DNA of 64,000 nucleotides from Torreya grandis (lineage: Eukaryota; Streptophyta; Pinopsida; Cupressales; Taxaceae): assembly GCA_037957365.1 (NCBI GenBank), contig JARHVA010000081.1, positions 6,863,501 through 6,927,500 of the forward strand. Reading direction: 5' to 3'. A model generated the notes under the pieces. It was not told the DNA's origin. It did not search any database and saw only the letters and a program-made list of their open reading frames with translations. Both the position numbers and the translations under genes were made by a program. Shown here piece by piece: positions 37,857-51,415 of this stretch (positions are counted from its first letter, which is position 1; every line of letters begins with the position of its first letter).

Positions 37857-40154
37857 AAAGACTCTTAATTAATATGTGATATACCTTACAACTCACCTTG
37901 AATCACCTTCCACACTCTTGTTTCTATTTCACCTGCAACTTCACTTTATTCTTAAAGAGTCCTTGAGACTTGTCTACACCCTTCCCTGGTCAATTATCCT
38001 AAAATAATAATAGAACTTTATAAATACCTAAAATAACCTTTAATATCCTCTCATAATCATATTATAATATAAACAACTCAATTTGATCTTTTATAGACTC
38101 TCCAACACCCTTAACTCACCTAGTGCTTATATAAGTCTATCATTACTTGTAGCCCTTCCAATCTATAAATCTCCATGGTTTACATAATTGACATTGTTTC
38201 ATTAAAAAAATAAACATATTTAAAGTTACCCTTTACATTATAAAAACTCCACATAAATTTTTAGGACACAAATCATAAGGGAGACCACTTAACTACACAC
38301 CCCATTCTACCAATTAGGTCTCCTAGGCCTAATTACAAGCCACATAATGAAATACCATACAAGGTCATACCATATCAACTAAAAACCCAAAAATATTTTA
38401 AAGTATGTTTAAAAACATCATATGACAAGTTTTAAGACTTTTTTATGGTGGAATTAACATATATTCAAATTTATTTCTCAAAACCCTAGGTCATGCTTGT
38501 ATAGGACTATTTAAGGCCAAGAATAAATAAATTAGGTTTATTTGAATTTGAGGTGATTTATAACACTTATAATCATTGACTGAGGTTTTTCTTACCTTCA
38601 TATTTTCACCAAATTTTTTTTGTCTTTGAATAATCTTCTTAAGGCTTCCATATAGAGGTTTGCAAAATTCTAATTTCTCAAGCTAGAGTTTAACATGGTT
38701 ACAAGACTAAATCTCACATTCCTCACTATTGATACCTCATTATGGTTTCAAAAAACCTTAAAATACTCATAAATACTCCCTCTAACTCATTTTATAATTT
38801 CATGAATTTTTTATGGCTCATTCACAAGTTATAAATCATTTTGTATATTCTAGGGTTTCATAAGATGCTACAGGCAAAGAGAACTCTAAAATCTCTTATT
38901 TTAAATTGAATAAGTTAAAATTACCTAATTTATCTTCTATGTTGTCTTTACCAACCACTTATATATCTGTGAACAATCTTATATCTTGAAAATTCCTCTA
39001 TTCTCTAAAACATAACAATTTCCTCATGACTATAACTACCTATAACAAGGTAGTAAACCCATACCTCTATTTATGGAATATTATTGACTCCATACACTAC
39101 CAACACAAATATAAAGTATTATTAGAATTTAAAAAATCACTAATGCATACTCACTATGGTTCTTTTATCTTAACACAAATCTTCATGAAGATACATTCAC
39201 CTTTTTCATTGATCATTACATACCTTGTAAGTCACTGTTTATGACTAGAAGTTTCTCCTATTGTAATTTTTATCAACTAAAACACTATATTTAAGGTCTT
39301 ATATTTATTATGATAAAGGATATTTATACCTTATTACACAATTATAATTTTTACACAAACAATTATGAGTATTCATAAAAACTAGTACTTTATTTGATTA
39401 TCTCCAATTAGTCTTGTAAACCAGACATGTAACTCACCTTTTGTCCTTCAACACACAATCAATAAATATTAAAAAAATTAATTATATTCAAATATATAAA
39501 TTTACATTCCATATTAATATTAAACACATTAAAAAATACTATTTCATTGATCACACAACCAAAATGTACATATACACCACTGTCATACTATGGCCTCTCA
39601 TGGGCCAATATGGATCTCTTTTATCTTCTTCATGTTTTTTCTTCTCTTATACACATTATCCATACACTCTACTATCTCTAAAAACCAACTAACCCTCTAT
39701 TACTCCTATAAGTTCCTATTAATTCTCCATCATGCCAAAATATCATGGAAACTTCCTTTCAATGACTATTCCATGTAGTGTGGAAGTTAGTTTTCATATA
39801 TTCTTTTGGATTTTATTGATTTTACAATGTCTATCACTTTTAGCACATGGGAAAATAGATTTTATACTCTTTTAGGACCTTGTAAATCCATTAAAAACAT
39901 GAACTATAAGTTTCTAATCTCTCAAGTCCTCTAAAGCCACCCTAAGGCTTATTTACAATTTTGAATTTCAAATTCCCCCATTTTGGTGAGAAACACCATA
40001 TAAGCTAGTGCACTCATTTCAATGACTCCTAAATGACTCTAAGCCTCTTAAGGGATCCTAAATTATCCCTTACACACTCAAAATACCATAAATGGTCATC
40101 AAATACACACTCAATATTAATTACCACCTATGCTCTAGTGATGTTCCTACATCA
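37653..40154 (-). repeat. 5' LTR of element C (2.5 kb)
   Basis: The uninterrupted copy of the split LTR at 23272-35454. It shows the empty target site of element E ('aagggagaccacttaac' near 38278) and a single copy of the 212-bp segment. It has a private (TA)n tract at 37802-37853. No host gene is present. Confidence 0.82.
37802..37853. repeat. (TA)n microsatellite, about 26 units
   Basis: An uninterrupted TA tract inside the 5' LTR of element C. It is absent from the partner LTR near 23410, so it expanded after insertion. Confidence 0.92.
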
Positions 40155-40585
40155 AAATTTCTATCCAATTAGATATTATATGCAAGCAAGTAACTACCAA
40201 GGAGGACATAAAACTAGTGAGTGTTGAAATTTAAAAAATTATTCAATTTTTTATTACTCTTTTTCAATAATTTTAAGAGTGAATAAAATATCTAGTTTAG
40301 TATTATTTTTAGCTTCCTATGAAAATGGTCAAATTTGGCAAAAATTTATCAACCTTACTTGAAAATGGATGGAGTCTCCTAAAAGTGACCATGAATGTGA
40401 CAATGTTGTTTTGAATGTGATTATGAAGGAGGAAATCAAATCCAAAAGTGGTTAATCATGTTTGATTTATAATTTTATATATGTATGTTATTAATTATAG
40501 TTTAATCATGTTTATCTTTAGTTTGATATTCATTTATGTCCATTGTGGTTGTAGAACAACCTCCACATATACAAGTGCCTATATA
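40155..40585. other. Short AT-rich spacer, no gene
   Basis: A plus-strand piece near 40365-40455 reads 'WMESPKSDHECDNVVLN' and may be the upstream part of the following pseudogene. Nothing more could be supported. Confidence 0.35.
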
Positions 40586-41480
40586 GATGGATGATGTAGA
40601 TGATGGTGGAGTTAGGACTTAAAAATATTTATTAGGTACACATTGATGGCTTTGCGTTAGGATGTGTTATCTATTTAGATATGGTCTCACATGATATTCC
40701 TTTATTCAATGCATTGTTTGAGTGGTGGTATTGTGATATTTTCAAATTTTGGTTACCTAATAAGGAGGTGAGCATCATGTTAGAGGATAAGTGGAAGAAA
40801 CCCTACATTACCATTATGATATTACAAATTTTGATTCAATGTCTCCTTAGAATAAGAGATATTCAATAAAAATATATTATGGTAGGGGTTGATAGTGTCA
40901 TACTAACACAAATCATAATATTATACTTAGTGAAATAGTGATAGGCTATGTTTAATAATTATGAAATTATCTAATCATTCTATTATAATTTTCAATATTA
41001 GAAGATAAAAGTAGAGTTGTGGTTGAATATGATATAAAAAAAATTATACATGATATGGAGGAGCACCACATTATTTACGCCTAGGGGGAAAATATGCTTA
41101 AACACTTATACAAAGATCTATGTTGATTAACTTGATAGATGTGGAATAGGGGCATAGTTTTAGGGACATTCTTGTTGGTTTACATCTATGAGAACATGTA
41201 ATTTCATATATTAATTGGGTTAATTGTAAAGAGATGGGGACATGGGTGTCCACATGGAACTATATGGGTAGCTCCATGTATAAGGAATATTTTGGCATGA
41301 GACACTACTAGTTATAAGTAGATGCTAGATTGTCTATAAGAGGGTGAAATCACATGATGCCTGTATATAGAGAATCTAATATACCCTATGGATGATTTAG
41401 ATAATTGGTAAATTTTAGTGGTTATTTATCATTAATTCATGAATATTTTAGTTTTAAAAATTAGTATTTATTTATTTTAT
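40586..41480 (+). pseudogene. Plant-mobile-domain-like (MAIN/MAIL, transposon-associated) remnant
   Basis: The plus strand reads 'MDDVDDGG' near 40590. The clearest part follows at 40681-40866: 'PLFNALFEWWYCDIFKFWLP' then 'EVSIMLEDKWK'. That matches the plant mobile domain pattern, in which a leucine-rich 'LL.ALvErW...T.tF.lp' is followed by 'GE.TvtL.DV'. Another piece near 41162-41220 reads 'LVGLHL(stop)EHVISY', where TGA replaces the expected Trp, resembling the later 'LQLW.wEHi' block. The domain occurs in host genes of the MAIN/MAIL1 type and in plant transposons. The copy is broken by stops and shifts, so it is a pseudogene or transposon remnant. The family call is from motif memory, without a search. 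Confidence 0.5.
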
Positions 41481-41729
41481 TGGGTAGTGAATAATGTGGA
41501 CTCAACAAAATTATTTCGGTGTAGGTTAATTTTCTAGGCCAGCTCACCTATTGTTTAAAATAAATTTCATAAATATAAATATAATTCACCACACCATCAA
41601 AATTCAATATGAGTGTATTCATCATTATATGTAATATATAATCATTTAAGTATTGAATTTTTAAATCATATCAGTATAGATACAATCCATAGGCATTTAT
41701 GTCACTCACCATCATAGTTGTCACTTACC

Positions 41730-42085
41730 TATAACATTTTCACCCATCAGACAACATAGATGTCCTTTGTAAGGATAGATGTCATTTGATAGTGCATCTA
41801 TCATATGACAACTATGGTGTCATGTAATATCTATGTTGTTGAGTAACACATGTTTTCAAGAGTAAAAAATGTTGTCAAGCTAAATGTTGTCAAGTGATAA
41901 AAATGTTATCAAGTGATAGCATTTCTATCCATTGATAATAATGTTGTCAAGTGACAATGATACTATTTATTGATAGTAAAACTATCAATTGATAACATAG
42001 CTATCAAATTACTTTGAACCTATCATTCGACATTATTTTTGTCATGTGATGACATTCCTATCAATCAACAATAAAGGATTATCAT
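41730..42085. repeat. Motif-rich patch of GTTGTCAAGTGAT-like short repeats
   Basis: Variants of 'atgttgtcaagtgataa' and their reverse complements ('tatcaattgataacat') recur about every 20 bases: 'atgttgtcaagctaa', 'atgttgtcaagtgataa', 'atgttatcaagtgatag', 'atgttgtcaagtgacaa'. Many are self-complementary around TCAATTGA or TCAxxTGA. The patch is low-complexity and non-coding. Confidence 0.6.
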
Positions 42086-42934
42086 CCAAGAAAACTACTA
42101 CCATCTATCTATGAGTTTTTCATATAGTCGCATGTCAACATACCTTATATAGCAAGATATGTTTTTCATGCCAATTTGCTTGCATGCCTAAACATCATAC
42201 ATTAAATTTTGATAAAATTTCAAAACACATACTTAGAAATTCACCAAAAAAACCCAAATTCATTTCTATATGGGCCACTAAAATTTACCCTATAGAGAGA
42301 TGATGACGTTTTTAATTTATTTTTTACTATCAAGATTGACAAGGATAAATTTACATATTTTTAATGAGTGAATTACCCAAAAGTTTAGGATGAGAATATA
42401 TAGGCCTTTGAAAAACCTTGTATGAAGGAGATACACAATTCCCCAAGATTTATGATAATTTTTTAGTGCTAAAGCTAGCATATATTTTGGGTATTAATGA
42501 TGAGGATCAAATGCCCCACCATCATACATCCAAGAGTAGATTATTTTAGCTTGAAGATTATTGGATAGCATGATGGGTATGGACAAGGTTTAGACTAGCA
42601 TACCCAATATTAACAACATCTATAAGTTTTGGTGAAGATGCATGATGCAAAATTCACATCTGAGTATTAGATAGAGGAGAGTAAGCCATAATATTAGGGT
42701 AATTTTTGGATGAGATTATGGTAGACCCATGTAAAAACATATGAAATAGAAGCTTTTAAATTACATTAAAAATATTTCATTTGATTTCTTTTTTGAGAAT
42801 AGAATTTTAATTGTGTAGTGTAGGCTTAAGTTGATAACCATGATTGGTGTGATCTTGCACCAATTTAAAACACTTTAAAAATGAATGTATTGTAATCTAA
42901 TGATAATCATAATATGTATTTATATCATAGTTTT

Positions 42935-43782
42935 TGTATACATCTAAATTTTATCACTTCATTTATCATCACTAATATTACTATTAGTCAACACTAATTT
43001 TTCTTATATCTTTTCTAATTTCGTAATAATATCACCCCTTCTAGTCATTTATCTAACATCTCCCTTCATTATTCTTCATCCACTAACCTTACATTATCTG
43101 TACTAACCTGTTAATTATTCTAATCATGTCTTATCCACTAACTAATCCCACTTATCTATTATATTAAAATTTTAAATTTTAATCCCACCTACCCTAGACT
43201 ATTCCTAGGCTTTCCTACATCCCTAGTCCTTAATCACCTACTAATCTTGTTTATCCCCCTAATGGATTCTAAAATTCTCTAATTTTAGAATCCTCTCTAT
43301 CTTATCCCTTCCTCTCTATAATACTCTATTTTAGAGGCTTATAAGAAATTTGTAACTCCTTGGATAATCCTCCACCATTGATCCTCTTCATCCCGACTTT
43401 GAATATTGGCCATTGATCTTCTCTCCATGGCCTATTTAAACCAAACCATCCTCCATGGAAAAAATAATAGATGAAGCCATAAGACCTCCATGTCAATATT
43501 ATCAACTAATTAATCCATGAATCCATGTAATCTAAGTCCTTTGATCAAGTCAACATCATGTTACAAATTTGAGTCTTTGGTAAGCAATCCATAATCAATT
43601 AGTCTTTTTCTTATTTTACATCTTGTTTAAAGCATCTAGTTTTAGGTTATGATGTTGGTTTTATTATCTATTTTATTTGTATTAAAATCTAATGGATCTA
43701 AATTATGAATTGGATTGATGTTTTGAGTGTTTTTGGTTAATTTGTATATCCAAATCTATTTGTTCAAAATTTACATCTTACA
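42935..43782 (+). repeat. 5' LTR of element D
   Basis: Pairs with 55876-56652, with shared landmarks such as 'tttatccccctaatgga' and 'atatccaaatctatt'. It is about 70 bp longer than its partner because of scattered indels, one of which removes the 43455-43525 region from the 3' copy. Confidence 0.88.
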
Positions 43783-43805
43783 TTTGGCGACCATAGTGGG
43801 AGCCA
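43783..43805 (+). other. Primer-binding-site region of element D
   Basis: 'TTTGGCGACCATAGTGGGAG' lies directly after the LTR end CTTACA. A TTGGCGAC...TGGGA segment at this place is typical of Tat/Ogre-type elements, for which a tRNA-Arg primer has been described. The 3' LTR is followed by unrelated sequence. The intact CG here is rare in this window. Confidence 0.7.
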
Positions 43806-46800
43806 TCCTTTTGAAATGACTTATTATGGTTTAAGTGTGTTAATCAAGCTTGAAGGTCAGATTAAGGGTAGATTGTGGCTCAGATTTTCAAAAATCTTGT
43901 CCTCCAAGAAAAATAAGATATTGCTCTATAAAAGGTGGTTTTGCAAAGGCATTTTTGCAAACCCTAGATATAGTTTTGACTAACCACCAACCTTAACTAC
44001 TAACCATCTGACCTTTTTTGGCAATTTTTAGTCTTTTTACAAAACTACCTCCTATAAAATGTGGTATTGATTCTTAGATGTATTTTTGTCCTTGATAAGT
44101 GTGGTTTTGACCTGGACATAAAATCACTAAACTATTCTTGTGATTTTGCTATATAAATTTTTTTGTCACTTTTGTAGGATTGTTATCTGCTTGTAGGAAA
44201 TAGGGACACTGCTCAAATAGATTTATCATTCTTGAAATCCCCTTTTTAGCACATATTATACAATACTACCTAATCATAGAGGTGATTTTGAATCTAACAT
44301 GAATTTTTTTAGGTTGCAAAAGTGGTTTTAAAAATATTTGATATGACATTTTGATATTTAATCATAAATACTTAGGCCTCTATAGTTCCTTTTGGATCTT
44401 TTATTATCATAAAGAATTTTTTTATATTCAATATATATTAAAACAATTAGTCTCTTGAAAAATTTCATCTAGCAATAGGTGGTATTGATCTCAATAGTTA
44501 GTTTTGAAGACCTACAGTGGGTTTTGACTTGAAAAATTAAATAATACATTTATCTAATCAACATAAAAAATATCCTTGTTTTGAATCATTTTATGAAAAT
44601 TTTGAGCATTTTGTAAATATTTTAATCATGCTAAAAATATTTTTTATGTTTGATATTAATTTTTTTATGTTTCCCCTAAGATGAAAAATTGCATATCGAA
44701 AGATGTAGTATTGATTTTGACCTTTAATATTGCATTGACCATAGGAAGTTTTGCCTAATCATATGGTCACTAGCCTAACTATCTACAAAACTACATATCC
44801 TAAGTTGTGGTTTTGACCTATTAGTTATAGTATTAATTCTCTAGAAGTGATTTTGCATATAAATGACTATGTATCTATAGTTTTAATCAATCTAGTAGTG
44901 ATTTTTTATTCATTTTTTACCTTCCAAATTTTCCTTTCTTGAATACAACTTTAGGATTATTTTCAATGAATTTTGAGTCATTCTAAGGGTTTAGCTAGTC
45001 CCAAATTACATTTGGCATCAGGGTCACTGTCCATCAAACCTATAATGGGTACTACCCCTTAACCCCACAAGGGACACTACCCTTTAACCCCACTGGCATA
45101 TGAAACCCCTAGACCCCTACATCATGGCTCCTCATCCAAATAAGTTATAGAGAAAAATCATGATTTTTTTTAGTGTTTTTATTAAGGCTTAATGGACTGA
45201 AATTTTAGTTCTTGCAAGGGTAAATCTAGAGGAAATTTTATCTTCCTAACATCTTGTCTTGCAGGTCACATTTTATATTTGTGTAAAATCTTATCTTGTA
45301 GGTCACTTTTTTGTCTAACGTCTTGTCTTCCAAGTTGCCTCTCGAGATTATAAAATTGAAACTATTAATCACTTTATTTACAGGTCACCTATCAAAGATA
45401 TTTTGGCATTTTAAAATCATCTTTTATATATCTTTGTCTATATCACACTTAATTAAATTGGTTAATAAATATTATTGTCTATTTATGTGTCACCTGAGGG
45501 CTTTAATGGTGTATGCTCTCCTCCCTATGTCCTAGTAGTGAGTCTTGGAGGATAAAAATTATCAATAAACTCTCCCATTTTTATTTTTAATGGAAATGTG
45601 ATGTGAAATTACCACCCATGCACTTACTATAGTCTTAGGGGATAATGAACTTGCATTTCACCACCATTCACTAATACACACTCTATGTTTTGGTAGAGTA
45701 TAAATATCAAGGAAAAATATAATTAGGCTAAGTAATTGACCCCATATAGGTCTTATATGAAGGGGAAGATTTAATTATATGAACTAATCATTAGATAACA
45801 CCCTACATGAACTTGGGACCCATTATACTTAGCATATATCAGGGCCTTCCCTTGAGATCCCAGTCAACCTAGATTAGGACCATAAACCATAATAGGTGAC
45901 TTGTTCCTAGAGTCAGTATCAGTTCCTAAGTGACTGCCATATATATATGGGGTTGAGAGGGTTTTTTATATTCTATAGAAGGTCACCAACCTACAACCTC
46001 ACCCATGAAGTCATTAGATGGTATAGTCAACAAGTTACACTCCCAATCAATTTACTAATATTATGGCTATGGTTTGTTTGCTTGGCTATGTATCGTGCTA
46101 GACCAATGTTGTTTATGATTTCAGTTATCCTTTTACCCAAACCTATAAATAGATATATAATATTACTATATCATCATCTTGTATATATTTATCTTTATCT
46201 TATACATTCTTAATCATCTTAATCTTGTATATCATTCCATCTTATGTATATCCTAACATGGTTTTGTCTTGGCATCATCCTATATTATACATCCTTATCT
46301 TATCAACCCCATTTCATCTCATCTAGTCTTACCCTATCTAGGTAAACCCCATCTTACCTAGTCTTACCTTTTTATCCCACAACACATCTAGTTATATTTT
46401 AGGTCACACACTTGTACAAACCATACCCACATCATTAATATTACTCACAAGCATCATTACATCATATTTACCATTCATCACATAACCTTATATCCATCCC
46501 ACCTTGATAAAATTGGTTTGCATCTTGAGCTAGCCCTTCATCATCTAATCACTCTATTCGACCATATTTTAGTTTATCACTTGTTGTCTTGGTCAGATTT
46601 CATACTTAGTTGATACCATATTAACAACTTGAACTTTGTTGATTTAAATCTAGCATCTAATCATCATCAATCTAATCATTATCAATCTCATCATCTCTAA
46701 TCTATTCATCTTTCCTATTCATAACTAGTACCCATATAATCATCATATTTATAGTTCGAATCCATGTAGTAGTCAAATCCTTAATCTTTTTGCTACCTTA

Positions 46801-46985
46801 AAAACTAAACATTGTCCATAGATCATTAGTGACTATCATATTATTAGTTTAAAATATGATCCTAGTCTTATATCATAATCCATTTAGTATATCTTGTACT
46901 TATCACATATCATACTAGCTCAATCAATCAGACTTACTTTATCCAAGGACCATATTTTTCTCCCTTTCATTTATCATCTACTCAA
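43806..46985 (+). other. Long leader of element D, non-coding
   Basis: About 3.2 kb between PBS and the first gag-like ATG with no reading frame. It holds short internal repeats. 'tggttttgac'-like phrases are scattered through 43900-44900. A near 24-bp duplication 'actacccct taaccccac' lies at about 45046-45100. Three copies of 'cttgtcttgcaggtcac'-like phrases lie at 45250-45345. Long untranslated leaders with repeats are known in Tat/Ogre elements. Some of the 'gcaggt' and 'acaggtcac' sites could have served as splice acceptors; this is speculation. Confidence 0.45.
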
Positions 46986-49350
46986 ATGGATTTGGACCAT
47001 GTTCTCGTAGAACAATATCTATTTTATAATAAATATGAAATCCTTTTTCAAGCCCTATAAATGGGTGTCTACCTACCTTTAGACCTTGATCCTATCAAGC
47101 TTTAACCAATTTCCCATGTCCTTCCCCATCAACAACCCCCATTTACATCTATCCCACATGATATTCCACAATGATAAACCCTATTTTCCATTCATCATAA
47201 CCATAGTCAATATATAAGTGATAAGGTCACCCTATTTAATGAATATATATTAGCCAATAAGGATAAGCATCTATTATAGTTATTAGATATGTGTGTTTGC
47301 CTTCCTAATGATTTTGAACCCTTAAGTCTAAATTTACTTCCCAAATAATTCCCTCATCAACCCTTATCCTCATCTAATTATTGTGATAACCAATCCCATT
47401 AGAGTCCCGCATCCAAGTCCTAGTCCTAGTCCTAGTCATGACTTTCTAATCCAAAGATTACTTTGTTTAATAACTATATTATTGTAAACAAGGATGCAGT
47501 ATTATTAAGGCTCCTTGATATGGGTGCCCAACTTCCCAAAGGTCTTAACCCCATTCATTTACCCTTACTTCTAGTCCATACATGTCTATAATCTAATCCT
47601 CCATCTACTAATCATAGTCCATCACAAATCTCCTATCTTACCAGTAAAGGGAAGCCTACCTTATCAACCTCATTTAATACCCATTCATATACTAGGTAAT
47701 ATCATACACCACCATCCCCCTAAATAAGGATATCATCATGGCATTCTTACACATCTAACACCATTAACAAGTAATACAACCCTCTTCCACATCTAATACC
47801 ATAGACAAGTAATATACCTAGAGTTTGCAAAAGGGGGTATGTCAAGATTTCATTCCTAATCATGATCAAGATTATTTCCTCCTCAATAAAGGTGATGAAA
47901 TTAATCCTTACCATACCACAACCATCCTGCATCAAAACATCCCTATATCTTATTCACATCCAATCCCCCATTTTCACAAATCTATTAAGCCTAAAACACC
48001 CATTCACAAACCTAAGGTGAATAAGGTACTTGTATACAATGACACTATCTAAAAGGATCTATTTATGGCTAATAAATAATCATCTATTAGTGACATTACT
48101 TCATCAACATCCTTATCAGAGTCAGCATCACAATGGTCAGGGTCATGCTCGACATCAAAATCTAAATCATAATCCACATCAAAAACGTGATTTTTTTAGA
48201 TAATGAAATTCATGTTGACACCTATCTCTTTAAATACATCTATAATTCAAATTTAGACTAGTCATAAGGTGTGATTATTGATCCATATTAGGATGATGAA
48301 ATTATAACATAATTATCGGATGCTCTATCCGTCAAATATCATTAATCTAGGTATGAATCAAATTTAGATATTAATTCTATAAAGAGTGTTAGTGATCCTT
48401 TCAATATTATCAAGGACACTTTCTCCAACATCAATTCTAGGTCTCCAAGTAAATATTATGAGGACTATGCCACCCATCATCCCTTTAATCTACCCCTTTT
48501 TCCATAGATCCCTAATCATCCACCTCTTGTTAATAATATCTCCATCCCACTCCCTGAATGGGACAAATAGGGACACACATCATTGGATTCCCTTCAACAT
48601 ATACTATCATGTGATGAATTTAAAAGGATTCAAGCTCATAATCAATTAATCAAGATAAATAATCAAGTCATATGTGATCCAAAAATAATCAATCAAATTC
48701 AAGAAGATTTTTGTAATCATCCAAGTTAGAAAGCATTATCCCCTAGTATAAATATCCTTGAGGTGATATGGGACCATCACAATCAAAATCATCATCATAT
48801 ATTAAGTTAAAGATCACATTCCTTTAGTGAAGCCTAATTATAGGCACTATGGGGTATTCAAATTCAAATCCATTTAGCAAATCAATATAATGTCAAAAGT
48901 CATATGGCCAATCATCCTTCTAATATATGGATCAAAGAGAAAGAAAGTAAGAAGGTCTTGGGTCCCTTAATCTCATGAAACCAATCATAAATATCCCCTC
49001 CACCATATCCAAAAATTTATGCAACTATTGAACCCTATTTTTGTTCCCCTTTCAATGACATTTTCCATCATAATCATATCACTCATCCACATTTTATACC
49101 CCCCATCAAAATTAAGACATAATCCCATCCATACCATAGGTCAAATCCTTGGGAAACTTCATCTCTTGTAGAGGTTACAAATACATTTGGTTTATACATT
49201 CATAGGATGTTTAATAAATATTAAATAAAGGTAAAAAGTATGTCAATACATCTAGCATCTATAATATCATCCTAACATCACACATCTTTAAAACAGGTGT
49301 TGGTTAAATATCATGAAATTATTTACATCTTGAATTTCTCCCACCTCTAA
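46986..49350 (+). pseudogene. Gag-like region of element D with a threefold internal repeat
   Basis: ATG at 46986 opens a broken frame. A ~40-residue motif occurs three times, at about 47010, 47224 and 47454. The best copies read 'LFNEYILANKDKHLL' then 'LLDMCVCLPNDF', and 'LFNNYIIVNKDAVLLRLLDM' then 'LPKGLNPIHLPLLL'. The copies are separated by Pro/Ser-rich linkers, including a (CCTAGT)n run at 47416-47436 read as Ser-Pro. Downstream are a Ser-rich stretch near 48100-48180, 'QLIKINNQVI' near 48640 and 'IKEKESKKVLGPL' near 48930. Stops and shifts are frequent. No zinc knuckle, protease or polymerase motif was found. Gag is inferred from position and composition; the repeat motif itself is not one I know. 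Confidence 0.5.
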
Positions 49351-51415
49351 TAAATCAATATGCCATTAAAATTTTTAAAAACATAAAGAACTAAAAGGTT
49401 ATAAAAATAAAATAAAAATAAAAATTCATTCGTCCAATGGTGAAAACTAGTCTTCTGGTGCCTTGGGCAAGTACCATGATGAAAACTAGTTTTTTGGTGT
49501 CATGTTAAAGTAATCTATTGTCCACATTGCACCTCAACACTTGGGGGAAAATCCATCCATTTCATATCCCTCTATCAATTTTTCCTACCCATAATATACC
49601 ATCATATCAAGTCTCCTATCATTTCAATCCTTTCTTCTAGTCTTGAACTTCGCAAGTATTTGGAAGATGTCTTGATAAATTTTTGGGAATAATCGTAGTA
49701 TATCCTCCAATAGACACTTAGGTAAATAAATATATAGCTCCTTCATGATGTGGTCATTAAATATCCATATTCCACTCTTCTTTGATCGTCACCCACTTTC
49801 TACATCACCCTCATCCTTTTATCATCCCATCCATCATTCCATCCATCCTTATCATAGTTTCTAGGCTTGGTATTCCCTTTGCTAGTATCCCCTTTTTTAT
49901 AGTGTACATATATATTATCAAAAATACTTAAAATTGAAATATTCTAAAAAAAACCTAAAAAGCATAAAAATATTGAAAAATTAAAAAATATTACAAGTTA
50001 TCTTGTTTTGTGCCTATTCCCCAATTTGTATCCATCTCCATGCCCTTCGTATTTCATAACACAAATCATATCCATCCATATTGTTATTATTTTTCATCCC
50101 CTATTTTGAACTAGGGAAAATATAATTTATCTTGAGATATCATTGACCTAGTATAACTTTAGCCTACTACGTGATAAGTCTCTCATCTAAGATCATGACA
50201 TGGTCAATATTCAAGTCAACTAGCCCCTCTGATCTATCCCTAATCTACACCAAATCTTTACCCCTAGATAAATGGATATCCTTAATCCACTTTCACTTCA
50301 AAACATGATTTTAATGTCTAACCTAGTCTAACTCATCATTTGATCAATGATTCCATCGACTCTCATCCAAACACTTAGACAAGACCTAATAATACTATAT
50401 GTAAATACTAGTGTGTGTTACTTGTCTATTATGTGTTATTTTCCTTGCTTGAATGTCTTTATTTGATTGTCTTGTTTGTCTATGTTTATTTTTAGTCTTG
50501 CCTCATGTATCTTTTTTCAAGGGTGAAATGAAAAAGGATGCTATGATGAAGCCAAAAAAACTATAATAATTCTTTGAGGTGGCCTTGATGTTACAAAGTT
50601 TTCTATTTTCCCCTCTTATGATCATGCACTTTGGCACAACATCCTCTTGGTCATACTTATATCATGGGGCATATTGCCTAGTGTTATATTTATGAGATTG
50701 CATAGACTATGATGAAACTTATTAAAATAATTATTTATTGATCCTCTAACACACTCATCATTCCTCTTATCCTCTATCACATGTCATAACATCTAATATC
50801 TAATATCCAATCATTTATCCTAGTCATGTATCTTCATTTATAATATATGGGTCACATCCTCTATCTAACAACTAATATGTCTATCTTGTAATCTATCGTC
50901 TAGTCTAAAGTATATTATCTTAAGGTTTTTTAGACTATGTAGATAGCACTTAGTCACATAACATGTCTCACCTGATCTTGGCCACTCTCTCCTCTTCCCC
51001 ATCATTAGTCATAACATCTCTCTTATTTCTCATCATCCTCAAATATTGCATTAGTTAAATCCTTGATCTATAATAAAAATATTTAATCAAATTGTTTATT
51101 GATAAATCACCATTCCTACAATCATCTCCCTAATCTTCTCATTCAATCACCCACACACATTGATTAGGCCCAAAAAATCACAACATTCATAATTTCTTCC
51201 ATCAATCATTTATTATCATTGATTGATCAATTTACCATTTAAAGTTTATGGCTTCATCCCTCGAGTGGGGAATGACCAAGATCATAATTATATTATCATA
51301 TATTCTTACCTTTCATGTATCCTTTCTAAATTCATCATCACTATAAATCATATTGTGACTCGATGCATTACAATCAAATTCTTCCCTTTTATCTTTTGGC
51401 CACTCCATGATATCG
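49351..51415 (+). other. 3' non-polymerase region of element D
   Basis: No catalytic motifs were found. At 49437-49505 a 39-bp tandem duplication ('atg(g/a)tgaaaactagt...' at 49437 and 49476) reads as a repeated peptide of the 'GEN.SSGALGKYH' style. Similar phrases occur downstream of pol in some plant Ty3/Gypsy elements, as far as I recall. CT-rich sequence continues to the insertion point of element F. Confidence 0.4.

Larger units (their letters stand above)
23272..40154 (-). mobile_element. Minus-strand LTR retrotransposon C with ~2.5-kb LTRs, carrying a nested insertion
   Basis: The 5' LTR on the minus strand is 37653-40154. The 3' LTR is 23272-35454, split by a 9.5-kb nested element at 23860-33360. 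Without the insertion the 3' LTR is about 2.68 kb, including a 212-bp private tandem duplication; the 5' LTR is 2.50 kb. Outer ends read TGATG on the minus strand at 40154 and TGATG on the plus strand at 23272, so the LTR has the form TGATG...CATCA. A degenerate initiator-tRNA-Met-like PBS lies just inside the 5' LTR. The 2.2-kb interior (35455-37652) is too short for pol. No firm TSD was found: the flanks 'gtatt' and 'aaatt' agree at three of five bases. Confidence 0.8.

Noticed and set aside
41501..41729. Possible LTR boundary near 41515-41560
   Set aside because: No second copy of the sequence was found in the window and there is no PBS or PPT nearby.
45250..45345. Triplicate 'cttgtcttgcaggtcac' phrases as splice acceptor sites of a host gene
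   Set aside because: There are no coherent exons on either side, and the phrases lie in the leader of element D. Kept only as a small repeat.
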